The translations under genes and the position numbers were made by a program. A stretch of DNA of 64,000 nt from Delphinapterus leucas (Eukaryota > Chordata > Mammalia > Artiodactyla > Monodontidae). The notes beneath the pieces were generated by a model. That model had not been told where the DNA came from and did no database searches. It was given only the letters and a program-made list of their open reading frames with translations. The first letter of the stretch is position 1; each line of letters starts with the position of its first letter. Shown here piece after piece: positions 47,095-58,379 of the stretch. Where the stretch lies: assembly GCF_002288925.2 (NCBI RefSeq), contig NW_022098067.1, forward strand, positions 4,411,352-4,475,351, given 5' to 3'.

Positions 47095-49440
47095 GGGGAG
47101 GGGTGGAATCAAAATGGTGGAGTAGCACGTTGCTGAACCCACCTCCCCTCACAAACACATCAAGACTACAACTACATATAAAGCAAGTCTCACTAAAGGT
47201 GACCTAAAGACTAGCAGAACAGCTCTTCTGCAACCTAGACTGTAAAGAAAGAACCACACAGAGTTTGATAGGAGGGGAGGAGAAGCGATCTAATTGGGAC
47301 TGACACCCCTAGAGAGTGACCTAGAGAGGAGAGAAATATCACATGTTCAGGATCTTCCTTGGGGAGCGGAGCATTCAATCCACACATTAGGCATTCCATC
47401 CCTGTGGTCCAGCAAGAGGAAGATGAGCCTGTCTGGGTTAGAAAACCAGTGGGGCTTACCTGAGTGCTGTAATAAATGGAAACTCTGCTCTTGAGGAGCT
47501 TGCACACAGACTTGCTCACAGTCCCAGGGTGGAGGCAGCAGATTGAAATCTTCATGATGCTCTGGCTGGCTTGCCAAGACCACCCCAGTGTGCCCCCAAG
47601 TTTGCACTGGACTCCTACTCTAGCCCCTACTGCTCTGCTGTTGCTCCCTGCTAAGGTCAAGGCTGCAATTGCCAACAAGAGTGCACACACTTGGAGGGAA
47701 CAGGGCTTGGTTGAACCCTGGCCCTGCCTCTGATTAGGATGGGAGCAACATACTTGGGAGGGAGAGGAATCAGCCCCAGGGTGGAGACTGCCATTTCTTG
47801 TGTGCATGTCGGTGCACACACTTGGGAAGGAGTGGAACCAGCTCAGTTGTGTGGCTCCAACTCCTCCAGCCCTGACCTAGCCTCTTACCAAAGTACACAC
47901 ATCAAGAAAAAAGTGGAACCACTTCAAAGTGCAGCCCCAAGCCCTCAGTCCCTGACCATGCTCACAATTAAGGTAGAGACTGCCATCACACCTGGGAGAA
48001 GTGCAGGTCCCTCAGGGCTCCTGCTTCAGCTCTTGGGCCTGGATCCCACCCCCAGTAGGGCAGTGACTGCCACTGAGCATAGGAGAAGCCCCAGCTCAAA
48101 CATGGCTCTGGCTCTACCTCCCACCAAGGCAGTGGCTGTCAGGGCACCCTGGGCTTACTTCAGATTGAGCTCCCACTGGAACCACTGTGCACACACAGAC
48201 TGCATTGGGATGCTCCCACACAAGGACATGTCTTCAAGACCAGGATAGGTAACTCTTTCACCTACTGTCATGCAGACAAAGGAATATGTTTCAAATGAAA
48301 AAACAAGAAAAGAAAAATGAATAAAACCCTACTGAAACAGAGATAAATAATTTACCTGATAAGGAGTTCAGAGCAATAGTAATAAGAATGCTAACTCAAG
48401 TTGGGGAAAAAAATAAATGAACAGAGTGGGAATTTGAACAAAGAACTAGAAAATATTAAAAAGTACCAATCAGAGCTGAAGAATGTAATAACTGAAATGA
48501 AAAATACACTAGAAGGAATTAGCCACAGATTAGGTGATATAGAAGAATGCATAAGCAACCTGGAATATAGTGAAAATCACCCAATCAGAACAGGGAAAAT
48601 AAAAAAATTTTTTTAATGAGCCTAGCTTAAGGGACCTCTGGGACAACATCAGGCATTCTAAATTTGCATTGTAGGGATCACAGAAAGAGAAGAGAGAGAG
48701 AAAGGGATAGAAAATGTATTTGATGAAATTTTGGCTGAAAACTTCCTGAACCTGAAGAAGGAAATAGATATCCAGGTATAGGAAGCACAGAGAGTCCCAA
48801 AGAAGATGAACCCAAAGAGAACCACACCAAGACATATAATAACTAAAATGGGAAAAAATAAAGGTAAAGAGAGAATTTTAAAGTCAACAACAAAAAACAG
48901 TTACGACAAGGGAATTTCCATAAGGCTATCTGCTGGTTTTTCAGCAGAAACTTTGCAGGCCAAAAGGGAGTGGCATGATATATTTAAAGTGCTAAAAGGA
49001 AAAAACTAAAGAGTTCATCAGTACTAAAGTGACCTTACAAAAAATGTTAAGGGGTCTTCTTCAGGTGAAAAAGAAAGGACCAAAACAAGAAATAAGAAAA
49101 TACAGGAAGGGAAAAACCTCACTGTTAAAGGCAAGTAAAGGCAGTGGATCAACCACTTAAATGAACAATTAGAAAGGTTAAAAGACAAAGATTTTAAAAT
49201 TAAATATAACTACAATGAACAGGTAAAGGATAGGCATAAAGATGTAAAATATGACATCAAAAATAGAAAGCATGAAGGGGAAATTAAAAAATATAGATCT
49301 TTTAGAATGTGTTTGAACTTAAATGACTATCAGTTTAAAACGATAGATATAGATATACATCAACATATGTGAACTCCATGATAACCACTATATATGCAGT
49401 ATTTTTGCTGGTAAGCCATCTAGTACCTATTGTAAGGTTG
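47095..49440 (+). mobile_element. Older L1, 5' half in sense orientation (5'UTR and ORF1)
   Basis: It starts with a 5' end (gggtggaatcaaaatggtgg), followed by a GC-rich 5'UTR to about 48250 and a decayed ORF1. The ORF1 pieces are 48401-48616 (ENIKKYQSELKNVITEMKN, a coiled coil) and 48806-49009 (FSAETLQAKREWHDIFKVL). The ORF1-ORF2 spacer follows, to about 49440. ORF2 is absent. Unlike most L1s here it points with the gene, so its 5'UTR promoter, if it ever worked, would read toward the last CWF19L2 exons. Confidence 0.8.
47620..48180. repeat. Degenerate tandem units in an L1 5'UTR
   Basis: Units of about 100-120 bp share gcacacacttggga, agactgccat and ccctgacc/ctacctccc motifs (47676, 47788, 47815, 47965, 48065). 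The 5'UTR type differs from that at 1050-2762. Confidence 0.45.
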
Positions 49441-50221
49441 TTTTTTAAAACCTGGATATATACCTAAAATAAGTACCTGGAGGATTTTAATATTTTAAAA
49501 TAACCAATAGAGACAGTAAGAAACATACAAATTCTTGGAATGGTTGTTATATATTCAACTTTGAAGTGTTTTCTTTTCCAAGTCACCACATAGCGTTTTA
49601 TCTGAGACTATTTGAGAGTAGCTGGGGAATGAACCAGATGACCTCTTGAGGTCACTCTTAGCTTAGGATTTGATAATTATGGGGATGGAGTTGTGAAGAG
49701 AACTTGAGTATAAGAATAATTTCAAAGCAGGTCACTTTTTACAAGGTTAACAAACTTTCCAGTATCTTTTTTAAATGATAATTATGTTTCTGAGCATGAA
49801 GTGAACAATCTTGATTTATTTTAACATTATTTTTATTCTGAAGAAACCTCATTATCCTTCTTTTAAAAAACTCTATGTCCTTAGTAGGTACATAAATTAT
49901 TTTATGTGTGTGTTGCGGATGTGCTGATTTTTTCTTCCATAGTGGATTCTTGGTTGTTAGTAGAGATTGACATATTTGTAATTCATTCTGATTCTCTGAT
50001 GATTTATGTTTTTATTTGTGTGAGTATAAGCTTCTCTTTTTATGTCTATTTTGTTTACTTTCTCTGGGTCTTTTGATTTCCTTGCAGTGTAGTGTGAAGT
50101 TCATGGATATATACAAGAAAAACAGATCTGAATGTTCATTGCAGAGGAGTTGCATAATATTCAGTAACTTGTCAAGAAAGTGGTCTTTTTTCACAAGACA
50201 ATTTTATTGAGATTTCACATG
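49441..50221. other. Intron sequence, nothing recognised
   Basis: AT-rich. Open frames near 50012-50210 are short and overlap on opposite strands without any known domain. Confidence 0.5.
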
Positions 50222-50240
50222 AATTCTTCCTCAACTTTTT
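50222..50240. repeat. Probable target site duplication of the 50241-57234 L1, left copy
   Basis: aattcttcctcaacttttt resembles 57235-57255 with small differences. The best-supported core is ctc(a/t)acttttt (11 bp). Confidence 0.5.
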
Positions 50241-50617
50241 CTTTTTCTTTTTTTTTACAACTTTATTGGAGTATAATTGCTTTACAATGATGTGTTAGTT
50301 TCTGCTTTATAATGAAGTGAATCAGTTATACATATACATATGTTCCCATATCTCCTCCCTCTTGTGTCTCCCTCCCTCCCACCCTCCCTAGTTCACCCAT
50401 CCAGGTGGTCACAAAGCACCGGGCTGATCTCCCTGTGCTATGCAGCTGCTTCCCACTAGCTATCTACCTTACGTTTGGTAGTGTATATATGTCCATGCCA
50501 CTCTCTCACTTTGTCCCAGCTTACCCTTCCCCCACCCCATGTCCTCAAGTCCATTCACTAGTAGGTCTGTGTCTTTATTCCTGTCTTACCCCTAGGTTCT
50601 TCATGACATTTTTTTTC

Positions 50618-53600
50618 TTAAATTCCATATATATGTGTTAGCATACAGTATTTGTCTTTCTCTTTCTGACTTACTTCACTCTGTATGACAGACTCTAGGT
50701 CCATCCACCTCATTACAAATAGCTCAATTTCATTTCTTTTTATGGCTGAGTAATATTCCATTGTATATATGTGCCACATCTTCTTTATCCATTCATCCGA
50801 TGATGGACACTTAGGTTGTTTCCATCTCCTGGCTATTGTAAATAGAGCTGCAGTGAACATTTTGGTACATGACTCTTTTTGAATTATGGTTTTCTCAGGG
50901 TATATGCCCAGTAGTGGGATCGCTGGATCGTATGGTAGTTCTATTTGTAGTTTTTTAAGGAACCTCCATACTGTTATCTGTACTGGCTGTACCAATTCAC
51001 ATTCCCACCAGCAGTGCAAGAGTGTTCCCTTTTCTCCACACCCTCTCCAGCATTTATTCTTTCTAGATTTGTTATTGTTTCTAGATGATGGCCATTTTGA
51101 CTGGTGTGAGATGATATCTCATTGTAGTTTTGATTTGCACTTCTCTAATGATTAACGATGATGAGCATTCTTTCATCTGTTTGTTGGCAGTCTGTATATC
51201 TTCTTTGGAGAAATGTCTACTTAGGTCGTCTGCCCATTTTTGGATTGGGTTGTTTGTTTTTTTGTTCTTGAGCTGCATGAGCTGCTTGTAAATTTTGGAG
51301 ATTAATCCTGTGTCAGTTGCTTCATTTGAAAATATTTTCTCGCATTCTGAGGGTTGTCTTTTGGTCTTGTTTATGGTTTCCTTTGCTGTGCAAAAGCCTT
51401 GAAATTTCATTAGGTCCTGTTTGTTTATTTTTGTTTTTATTTCCATTTCTCTAGGAGGTGGGTCAAAAAGGATCTTGCTGTGATTTATGTCATAGAGTGC
51501 ACTGCCTATGTTTTCCTCTAATAGTTTGATAGTTTCTGGCCTTACATTTAGGTCTTTAATCCATTTTGAGCTTATTTTTGTGTATGCTGTTACGGAGTGG
51601 TCTAATCTCATACTTTTACATGTCCCAGTCTAGTTTTCCCATCACCACTTACTGAAGAGGCTGTCCTTTCTCCACTGTACATTCCTGCCTCCTTTATCAA
51701 AGATGAGGTGAACATATGTGTGTGGGTTTATCTCTGGGCTTTCTATCTGGTTCCATTGATCTATATTTTTGTTTTTGTTCCAGTACCATACTGTCTTAAT
51801 TACTGTAGCTTTGTAGTATAGTCTGAAGTCAGGGAGCCTTATTCCTCCAGCTCCATTTTTTGTTCTCAACATTGCCTTGGCTATTCAGGGTCTTTTGTGT
51901 TTCAATACAAATTGTGAAATTTTTTGTTCTAGTTCTGTGAAAAATGCCAGTGGCAGTTTGATAGGGATTGCATCGAATCTGTAGATTGCTTTGGGTAGTA
52001 GAGTCACTTTCACAATGTTGATTCTTCCAATCCAAGAACATGATATATCTCTTCATCTATTTGTATCATCTTTAATTTCTTTCATCAGTGTCTTATAATT
52101 TTCTGCATACAGGTCTTTTGTCTCCTTAGGTAGGTTTATTCCTAGATATTTTATTCTTTTTGTTGCAGTGGTAAATGGGAATGTTTTCTTGATTTCACTT
52201 TCAGATTTTTCATCATTAGTGTATAGGAATGCCAGAGATTTCTGTGCATTAATTTTGTATCCTGCTACTTTACCAAATTCATTGATTAGCTCTAGTAGTT
52301 TTCTGTTAGCATCTTTAGGATTCTCTATGTATAGTATCATGTCATCTGCAAACAGTGACAGCTTTACTTCTTCTTTTCTGATTTGGATTCCTTTTATTTC
52401 CTTTTCTTCTCTGATTCCTGTGCCTAAAACTTCCAAAGCTATGTTGAATAAGAGGGGTGAGAGTGGACAACCTTGTCTTGTTCCTGATCTTAGTGGAAAT
52501 GCTTTCAGTTTTTCATCATTGAGGATCATGTTGGCTGTGGGTTTGTCATTTATGGCCTTTATTATGTTGAGGAAAGTTCCCTCTATGCCTACTTTCTGCA
52601 GGGTTTTTATCATAAATGGGTGTTGAATTTTGTCAAAAGCTTTCTCTGCATCTATTGAGATGATCATATGGTTTTTCTCCTTCAATTTGTTAATATGGTG
52701 TATCACGTTGATTGATTTGTGTATATTGAAGAATCCTTGCATTCCTGGAATAAACCCCACTTGATCATGGTGTATGAGCCTTTTAATGTGCTGTTGGATT
52801 CTGTTTGCTAGTATTTTGTTGAGGATTTTTGCATCTGTGTTCATCAGTGATATTGGCCTAGAGTTTTCTCTCTTTGTGACATCCTTGTCTGGTTTTGGTA
52901 TCAGGGTGGTGGTGGCCTTGTAGAATGAGTTTGGGAGTGTTCCTCCCTCTGCTATATTTTGGAAGAGTTTGAGAATGATAGGTGTTAGCTCTTCTCTAAA
53001 TGTTTGATAGAATTCGCCTGTGAAGCCATCTGGTCCTGGGATTTTGTTTGTTGGAAGGTTTTTAATCACAGTTTCAATTTCAGTGCTTGTGATTAGTCTG
53101 TTCATATTTTCTATTTCTTCCTGATTCAGTCTTGGCACATTGTGCATTTCTAAGAATTCATCCATTTCTTCCAGGTTGTCCATTTTATTGGCATAGAGTT
53201 GCTTGTAGTAATCTCTCATGATCTTTTGTATTTCTGTAGTGTCAGTTCTCCTTTTTCTTTTCTAATTCTATTGATTTGAGTCTTCTCCCTTTTTTTCTTG
53301 ATGAGTTTGGTTAATAGTTTATCAATTTTGTTTATCTTCTCAAAGATCCAGCTTTTAGTTTTATTGATCTTTGCTGTCATTTCCTTCATTTCTTTTTCAT
53401 TTATTTCTGATCTGATCTTTATGATTTCTTTCCTTCTGCTAATTTTGGGGTTTTTTTGTTCTTCTTTCTCTAACTGCTTTACGTGCAAGGTTAGGTTGTT
53501 TATTCAAGATGTTTCCTGTTTCTTGAGGTAGGATTGTATTGCTATAAACTTCCCTCTTAGAACTGCTTTTGCTGCATCCTGTAGGTTTTGGGTCGTCGTG

Positions 53601-54432
53601 TCTCCATTGTCATTTATTTCTAGGTATGTTTTGATTTCCTCTTTGATTTCTTCAGTGATCACTTGGTTATTAAGTAGTGTATTGTTTAGCCTCCATGTGT
53701 TTGGATCTTTTACAAATATTTCCTGTAATTGATATCTAGCCTCATAGCATTGCAGTCGGAAAAGATACTTGAAACAATTTCAATTTTCTTAAATTTACCA
53801 AGGCTTGACTTGTGACCCAATATATGATCTATCGTGGAGAATGTTCCACTTGAGAAAAATGTGTATTCTGTTGTTTTTGGATGGAATGTCCTATAAATAT
53901 TAATTAGGTCCATCTTGTTTAATGTATCATTTAAAGCTTGTGTTTCCTTATTCATTTTCATTTTGGATGATCTGTCCATTGGCGAAAGTGGGGTGTTAAA
54001 GTCCCCTACTATGAATGTGTTACTGTCAATTTCCCCATTTATGGCTGTTAGTATTTGCCTTATGTATTGAGGTGCTCTTATGTTGGGTGCATAAATATTT
54101 ACAATTCTTATATCTTCTTCTTGGATCGATCCCTTTATCATTTTGTAGTGACCTTTTTTGTCTCTTGTAATAGTCTTTATTTTAACGTCTATTTTGTCTG
54201 ATATGAGAATTGCTACTCCAGGTTTCTTTTGGTTTCCATTTGCTTGGAATATCTTTTTCCATCCCCTCACTTTCAGTCTGTATGTGTCTCTAAGTCTGAA
54301 GTGGGTCTCTTGTAGACAGCATATATATGGGTCTTGTTTTAGTATCCATTCAGCCAATCTGTGTTTTTTGGTGGGAGCATTTAATCTATTTACACTTAAG
54401 GTAATTAGGGATATGTATGTTCCTATTCCCAT
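50618..54432 (-). pseudogene. L1 ORF2 pseudogene (endonuclease-RT), nearly full length
   Basis: About 3.8 kb from the ATG at 54432 to the stop at 50618-50620 would make roughly 1,270 residues, normal for mammalian L1 ORF2. The endonuclease segment shows CLQETH and IVGDFN, but the C-terminal catalytic histidine is replaced by cysteine (SDCNAM, codon 53752-53754). The RT segment shows [14 protein letters not shown] and the intact active-site motif LFADDMILY. The C-terminal pieces (51611-51081 and 51019-50618) continue in shifted frames and end at YGI. At least four breaks disrupt the frame, so it is inactive. A possible host role is limited to splice or polyadenylation effects. Confidence 0.88.
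53752..53754 (-). other. Catalytic His to Cys change in the L1 endonuclease
   Basis: The minus strand reads gac tgc aat (SDCN), where the related copy near 7108 reads gac cac aat (SDHN). The histidine of the SDH motif is part of the endonuclease active site. Confidence 0.75.
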
Positions 54433-54599
54433 TTTCTTAATTGTTTTGGGTTTGTTATTGTAAGTCTTTTCTTCTCTTGTGTTTCTTCCCTAGAGAAGAT
54501 CCTTTAACATTTGTTGTAAAGCTGGTTTGATGGTGCTGAACTCTCTCAGCTTTTGCTTGTCTGTAAAGGTTTTAATTTCTCCATCATATCTGAATGAGA

Positions 54600-55379
54600 T
54601 CCTTGCTGGGTAGCGTAATCTTGGTTGTAGGTTTTTCTCCTTCATCACTTTAAATATGTCCTGTCAGTCCCTTCTGGCTTGCAGAGTTTCTGCTGAAAGA
54701 TCAGCTGTTAACCTTATGTGGATTCCCTTGTGTGTTATTTGTTGTTTTTCCCTTGCTGCTTTTAATATGTTTTCTTTGTATCTAATATTTGACAGTTTGA
54801 TTAATATGTGTCTTGGCGTGTTTTTCCTTAGATTTATCCTGTATGGGACTCTGTGCTTCCTGGTCTTGACTAACTATTTCCTTTCCCATATTAGGGAAGT
54901 TTTCAACTATAATCTCTTCAAATATTTTCTCTGTCCGTTTCTTTTTCTCTTCTTCTTCTGGAACCCCTATAATTCGAATGTTGGTGCATTTAATGTTGTC
55001 CCAGAGGTCTCTGAAATAGTCCTCAGTTCTTTTCATTCTTTTTTCTTTATTCTGCTCTGCAGTAGTTATTTCCACTATTTTACCTTCCAGGTCACTTATC
55101 CGTTCTTCTGCCTCAGTCATTCTGCTCTTGATCCCTTCTAGAGTATTTTTAATTTCATTTATTGAGTTGTTCATCATTGCTTGTTTCAATTATTTCTTCT
55201 AGTTCCTTGTTAAATGTTTCTTGCTTTTTCTCCATTCTATTTCCAAGATTTTGCATCATCTTTGCTATCATTATTCTGAATTCTTTTTCAGGTAGACTGC
55301 CTATTTCCTCTTCATTTGTTAGGTCTGGTGGGTTTTTATCTTGCTCCTTCATCTGCTGTGTGTTTTTCTGTCTTCTCAT
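54600..55379 (-). pseudogene. L1 ORF1 pseudogene
   Basis: The N-terminal frame (55379-55155, MRRQKNTQQMKEQDKN) shifts near 55170 into a second frame (55189-54782) with the coiled coil (ISDLEGKIVEITTAEQ) and the start of the RNA-binding domain (IRIIGVPEEEEKKKR). The C-terminal part continues in broken frame to about 54600. The translation of the 3548-10701 copy is collinear. It encodes the RNA-packaging protein of L1 in active copies. Confidence 0.85.
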
Positions 55380-57200
55380 TTTGCGTATCTTACTGTGTTT
55401 GGGGTCTCCTTTTTGCAGGCTGCAGGTTTATAGTTCCCGTTGTTTTTGGTGTCTGTCCCCAGTGACTAAAGTTGGTTCAGTGGGTTGTGTAGGCTTCCTG
55501 GTGGAGGGGCCTAGTGTCTGTGTTCTGGTGGATGAGGCTGTATCTTGTCTTTCTGGTGGGCAGGTCCACGTCTGGTGGTGTGTTTCGGGGTGTCTGTGGA
55601 CTTATTATGATTTTAGGCAGCCTCTCTGCTAATGGGTGGGGTTGTGTTCCTGTCTTGCTAGTTGTTTGGCATAGGGTATCCAGCACTGTAGCTTGCTGGT
55701 CGTTGAGTGAAGCTGGATGCTGGTGTTGAGATGGAGATCTCTGGGAGATTTTCGCCCTTTGATATTATTTGGAGCTGGGAGGTCTCTTGTGGACCAGTGT
55801 CCTGAAGTTGGCTCTCCCTCCTCAGAGGCGCAGCACTGACTCCTGGCTGCAGCACCAAGAGCCTTTCATCCACACGGCTCTGAATAAAAAAACGGATGGA
55901 TAGAAACCTAGGACAAATGGTGAAAGCAAAGCTATACAGACAAAATCTCACACAGAAACATACACACAAAAAGAGGAAAAGGGGAAAAAATAATAAATCT
56001 TGCTATCAAAGTCCACCTCCTCAATTTGGGATGATTAGTTGTCTATTCAGGTATTCCACAGATGCAGTGTACATCAAGTTGATTGTGGAGCTTTAATCCG
56101 CTGCTTCTGAGGCTGCTGGGAGAGACTTCCCTTTCTCTTCTTTGTTCGCACAGCTCCCAGGGCTCAGCTTTGGATTTGGCCCTGCCTCTGTGTGTAGGTC
56201 GCTGGAGGGCGTCTGTTCTTCGCTCAGACAGGACGGGGTTAAAGGAGCAGCTGCTTCAGGGACTCAGGTTCTCTCAGGCCGGGGGAGGGAGGGGTGCAAA
56301 TGAGGGGCGAGCCTGCGGCGCAAAGGCCAGCAGGACGTTGCACCAGCCTGAGGCGCGCCGTGCGTTCTCCTCGGGAAGTTTTCCCTGGATCCTGGGACCC
56401 TGGCAGTGGCGGGCTGCACAGGCTCCCATGAAGGGAGGTGTGGATAGTGACCTGTGCTCGCACACAGGCTTCTTGTTGGTGGCAGCAGCCACCTTAGCGT
56501 CTCATACCCATCTCTGCAGTCTGCCCTGTTAGCCGCGGCTCGCGCCCGTCTCTAGAGCTCCTTTAAGCAGCACTCTTAATCCCCTCTCCTCGTGCACCAG
56601 GAAACAAAGATGCAAGAAAAAGTCTCTTGCCTCTTCGGCAGGTCCAGAGTTTTCCCCGGACTCTCTCCCGGCTAGCCGTGGTGCAGTAATGCCCTGCAGG
56701 CTGTGTTCATGCCGCCAACCCCAGTCCTCTCCCTGCGCTCCTACCGAAGCCCGAGCGTCAGCTGCCAGCCGTGCCCGCCCCAGCGGGTGAGCAGACAAGC
56801 CTCTCGGGCTGGTAAGTGCCAGTCGGCATCGATCCTTTGTGCGGGAATCTCTCCGCTTTGCCCTCCGCACCCCTGTTGCTGTGCTCTCTTCCGGAGTTTC
56901 CGCTCCGAAGCTTCCCCCTCCGCCACCCGCAGTCTCCGCCCGCGAAGGGGCTTCCAAGTGTGTGGAAACTGTTCTTCCTTCACAGCTCCCTCCCACTGGT
57001 GCAGGTCCCGTCCCTATTCTTTTGTCTCTGTTTATTCTTTTTTCTTTTGCCCTACCCAGGTGCGTGGGGAGTTTCTTGCCTTTTGGGAAGTCTGAGGTAT
57101 TCTGCCAGCATTCAGTAGGTGTTCTGTAGGAGTTGTTCCACGTGTAGATGTATTTCTGGTGTATCTGTGGGGAGGAAGGTGATCTCCGTGTCTTACTCTT

Positions 57201-57231
57201 CCGCCATCTTCCCGATTCCCCCCGCCATCTT
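57201..57231 (-). promoter_or_regulatory. Two tandem YY1-type sites at the L1 5' terminus
   Basis: The plus strand reads ccgccatctt at 57201-57210 and again at 57222-57231, the two lying in 21-bp tandem units (ccgccatcttccc plus a short C-rich part). Other young copies in the window have one site. Known YY1 action in L1 start-site choice is from other mammals. Confidence 0.55.
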
Positions 57232-57234
57232 CCC

Positions 57235-57255
57235 AATTCTCCCCCTCTACTTTTT
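57235..57255. repeat. Probable target site duplication of the 50241-57234 L1, right copy
   Basis: The sequence ends ctctacttttt followed by aatat, which gives ATT/AAAAAG in L1 orientation. It is imperfectly matched to 50222-50240. Confidence 0.5.
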
Positions 57256-57765
57256 AATATGATTTTTAACTGTAATTTTGTGTTAACTATAGCAATTGAA
57301 AAACATCTAAGACGTCTTGGGTTTGACTTTCAAAGCTAAGCAAAGTCCACCTCAAGGAAAATTTGGGTTTACCCTAAGACCATCAAATATGAGGACAATT
57401 ATACGAAGTCAGGATTAAAATCTGGAATATTAAAAGGGGAAAGCTCAAATACTACTGTTTTCCTATCATCAGTAAAATTTTTTGCTGTAATTCTGTCAGT
57501 ACTCTTCATGGGTGGTGCCAACGTTCCAACTTCTATCCCTCTGGCTGGTCAAGGCAGGAAAAGGAAGTGCTAAATGTACATATACTTTTATACTGGATCC
57601 TTTGCAATGCCTACTGACTCACAACTCTTCAGGCAAGACATTAGGTTGTACCTTTTCTTCCTGCAGTGAGAGAAGAGTTCTTGTGGCACGCAACTGTTCT
57701 TTGTTTAGAAATAATGCGTTCATTTTGCCATCTTGGCAATTATGCCATATGTTGTTGAGCTTTGG
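57256..57765. other. Intron sequence, nothing recognised
   Basis: Mixed composition, possibly old repeat. An open frame at 57512-57775 has no known domain. Confidence 0.4.
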
Positions 57766-58230
57766 TATGTATTGATATATACAAATTACCACAAACTTAG
57801 TGCTTTAAAAACAGCACATTTGTTATCTCATAGTTCTGGAAGTCACAAATATGAACTCGGTTTTACTGGGCTAAGTCAAGGTGTTAGCAGGCCTACTTTT
57901 TTTTTGGAGGCTCTCAGGGAGAATCCATTCCCTTGCCTTTTTCAGTTTCTAGAAACCACCTGCATTCCATGGCTTGTGGTTCTTTCCTTTGTGTTCAAAG
58001 TCAACCAGTATAGCATTTTCCAGTCTTTCTCTGACTCTGATCCTCCTATCATATGCTATATAACCCAGGATAATCTCCCCATTTCAAGATCCCTAACTTA
58101 ATTGTATCTGCAAAGTCCTTTTTGCCATATAACGTAACATATTCATGGCAAATATGGGATAGGAGCATTGACGTATTTAGGAAGCCATTTTTTCTGCCAA
58201 ACACAGTGTAATACAAACAAAAAGCATGGG
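57766..58230 (-). repeat. LTR-like ancient repeat (MaLR-type suspected)
   Basis: caaattaccacaaacttagt, catagttctggaagtcacaa and tgccaaacacagt resemble the inverted ends of a common mammalian LTR (tgttatggactgaattgtg class). Strongly decayed; the family is uncertain. Confidence 0.4.
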
Positions 58231-58379
58231 CACTGTCGTCATAAATTGCTTTCTGAAGTTATCTCTTCCTCGAAGTACTGCTCTTTAATTGATGTAGTCT
58301 ACAACATGATTTTAGCCATTCAAATTCATGTCTCACACGTTGATCTACTTCAGATAGCAAAAATATTTTAATGATAATA

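Larger units (their letters stand above)
50241..57234 (-). mobile_element. Near-full-length L1 (about 7.0 kb), best preserved copy
   Basis: Read on the minus strand: 5'UTR (57234-55400, CpG-rich), ORF1 (55379 to about 54600), ORF2 (54432-50618), 3'UTR and a short tail. It preserves long open stretches, including 388 codons of RT (53219-52053) and 240 codons of endonuclease (54432-53710), but frameshifts and stops break both ORFs. A probable target duplication adjoins a TT/AAAAAG site (57245-57257 complement). It lies antisense in the 20-kb CWF19L2 intron. Confidence 0.92.

Noticed and set aside
52053..53219. A 388-codon open frame that could be taken for a host gene
   Set aside because: It is the reverse transcriptase segment of L1 ORF2 in a full-length but broken L1.
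56529..57236. A 235-codon reverse-strand open frame rich in R, G and S
   Set aside because: It lies wholly within the CpG-rich L1 5'UTR, overlaps several other open frames on both strands and resembles no protein family; stops are rare there because of base composition.
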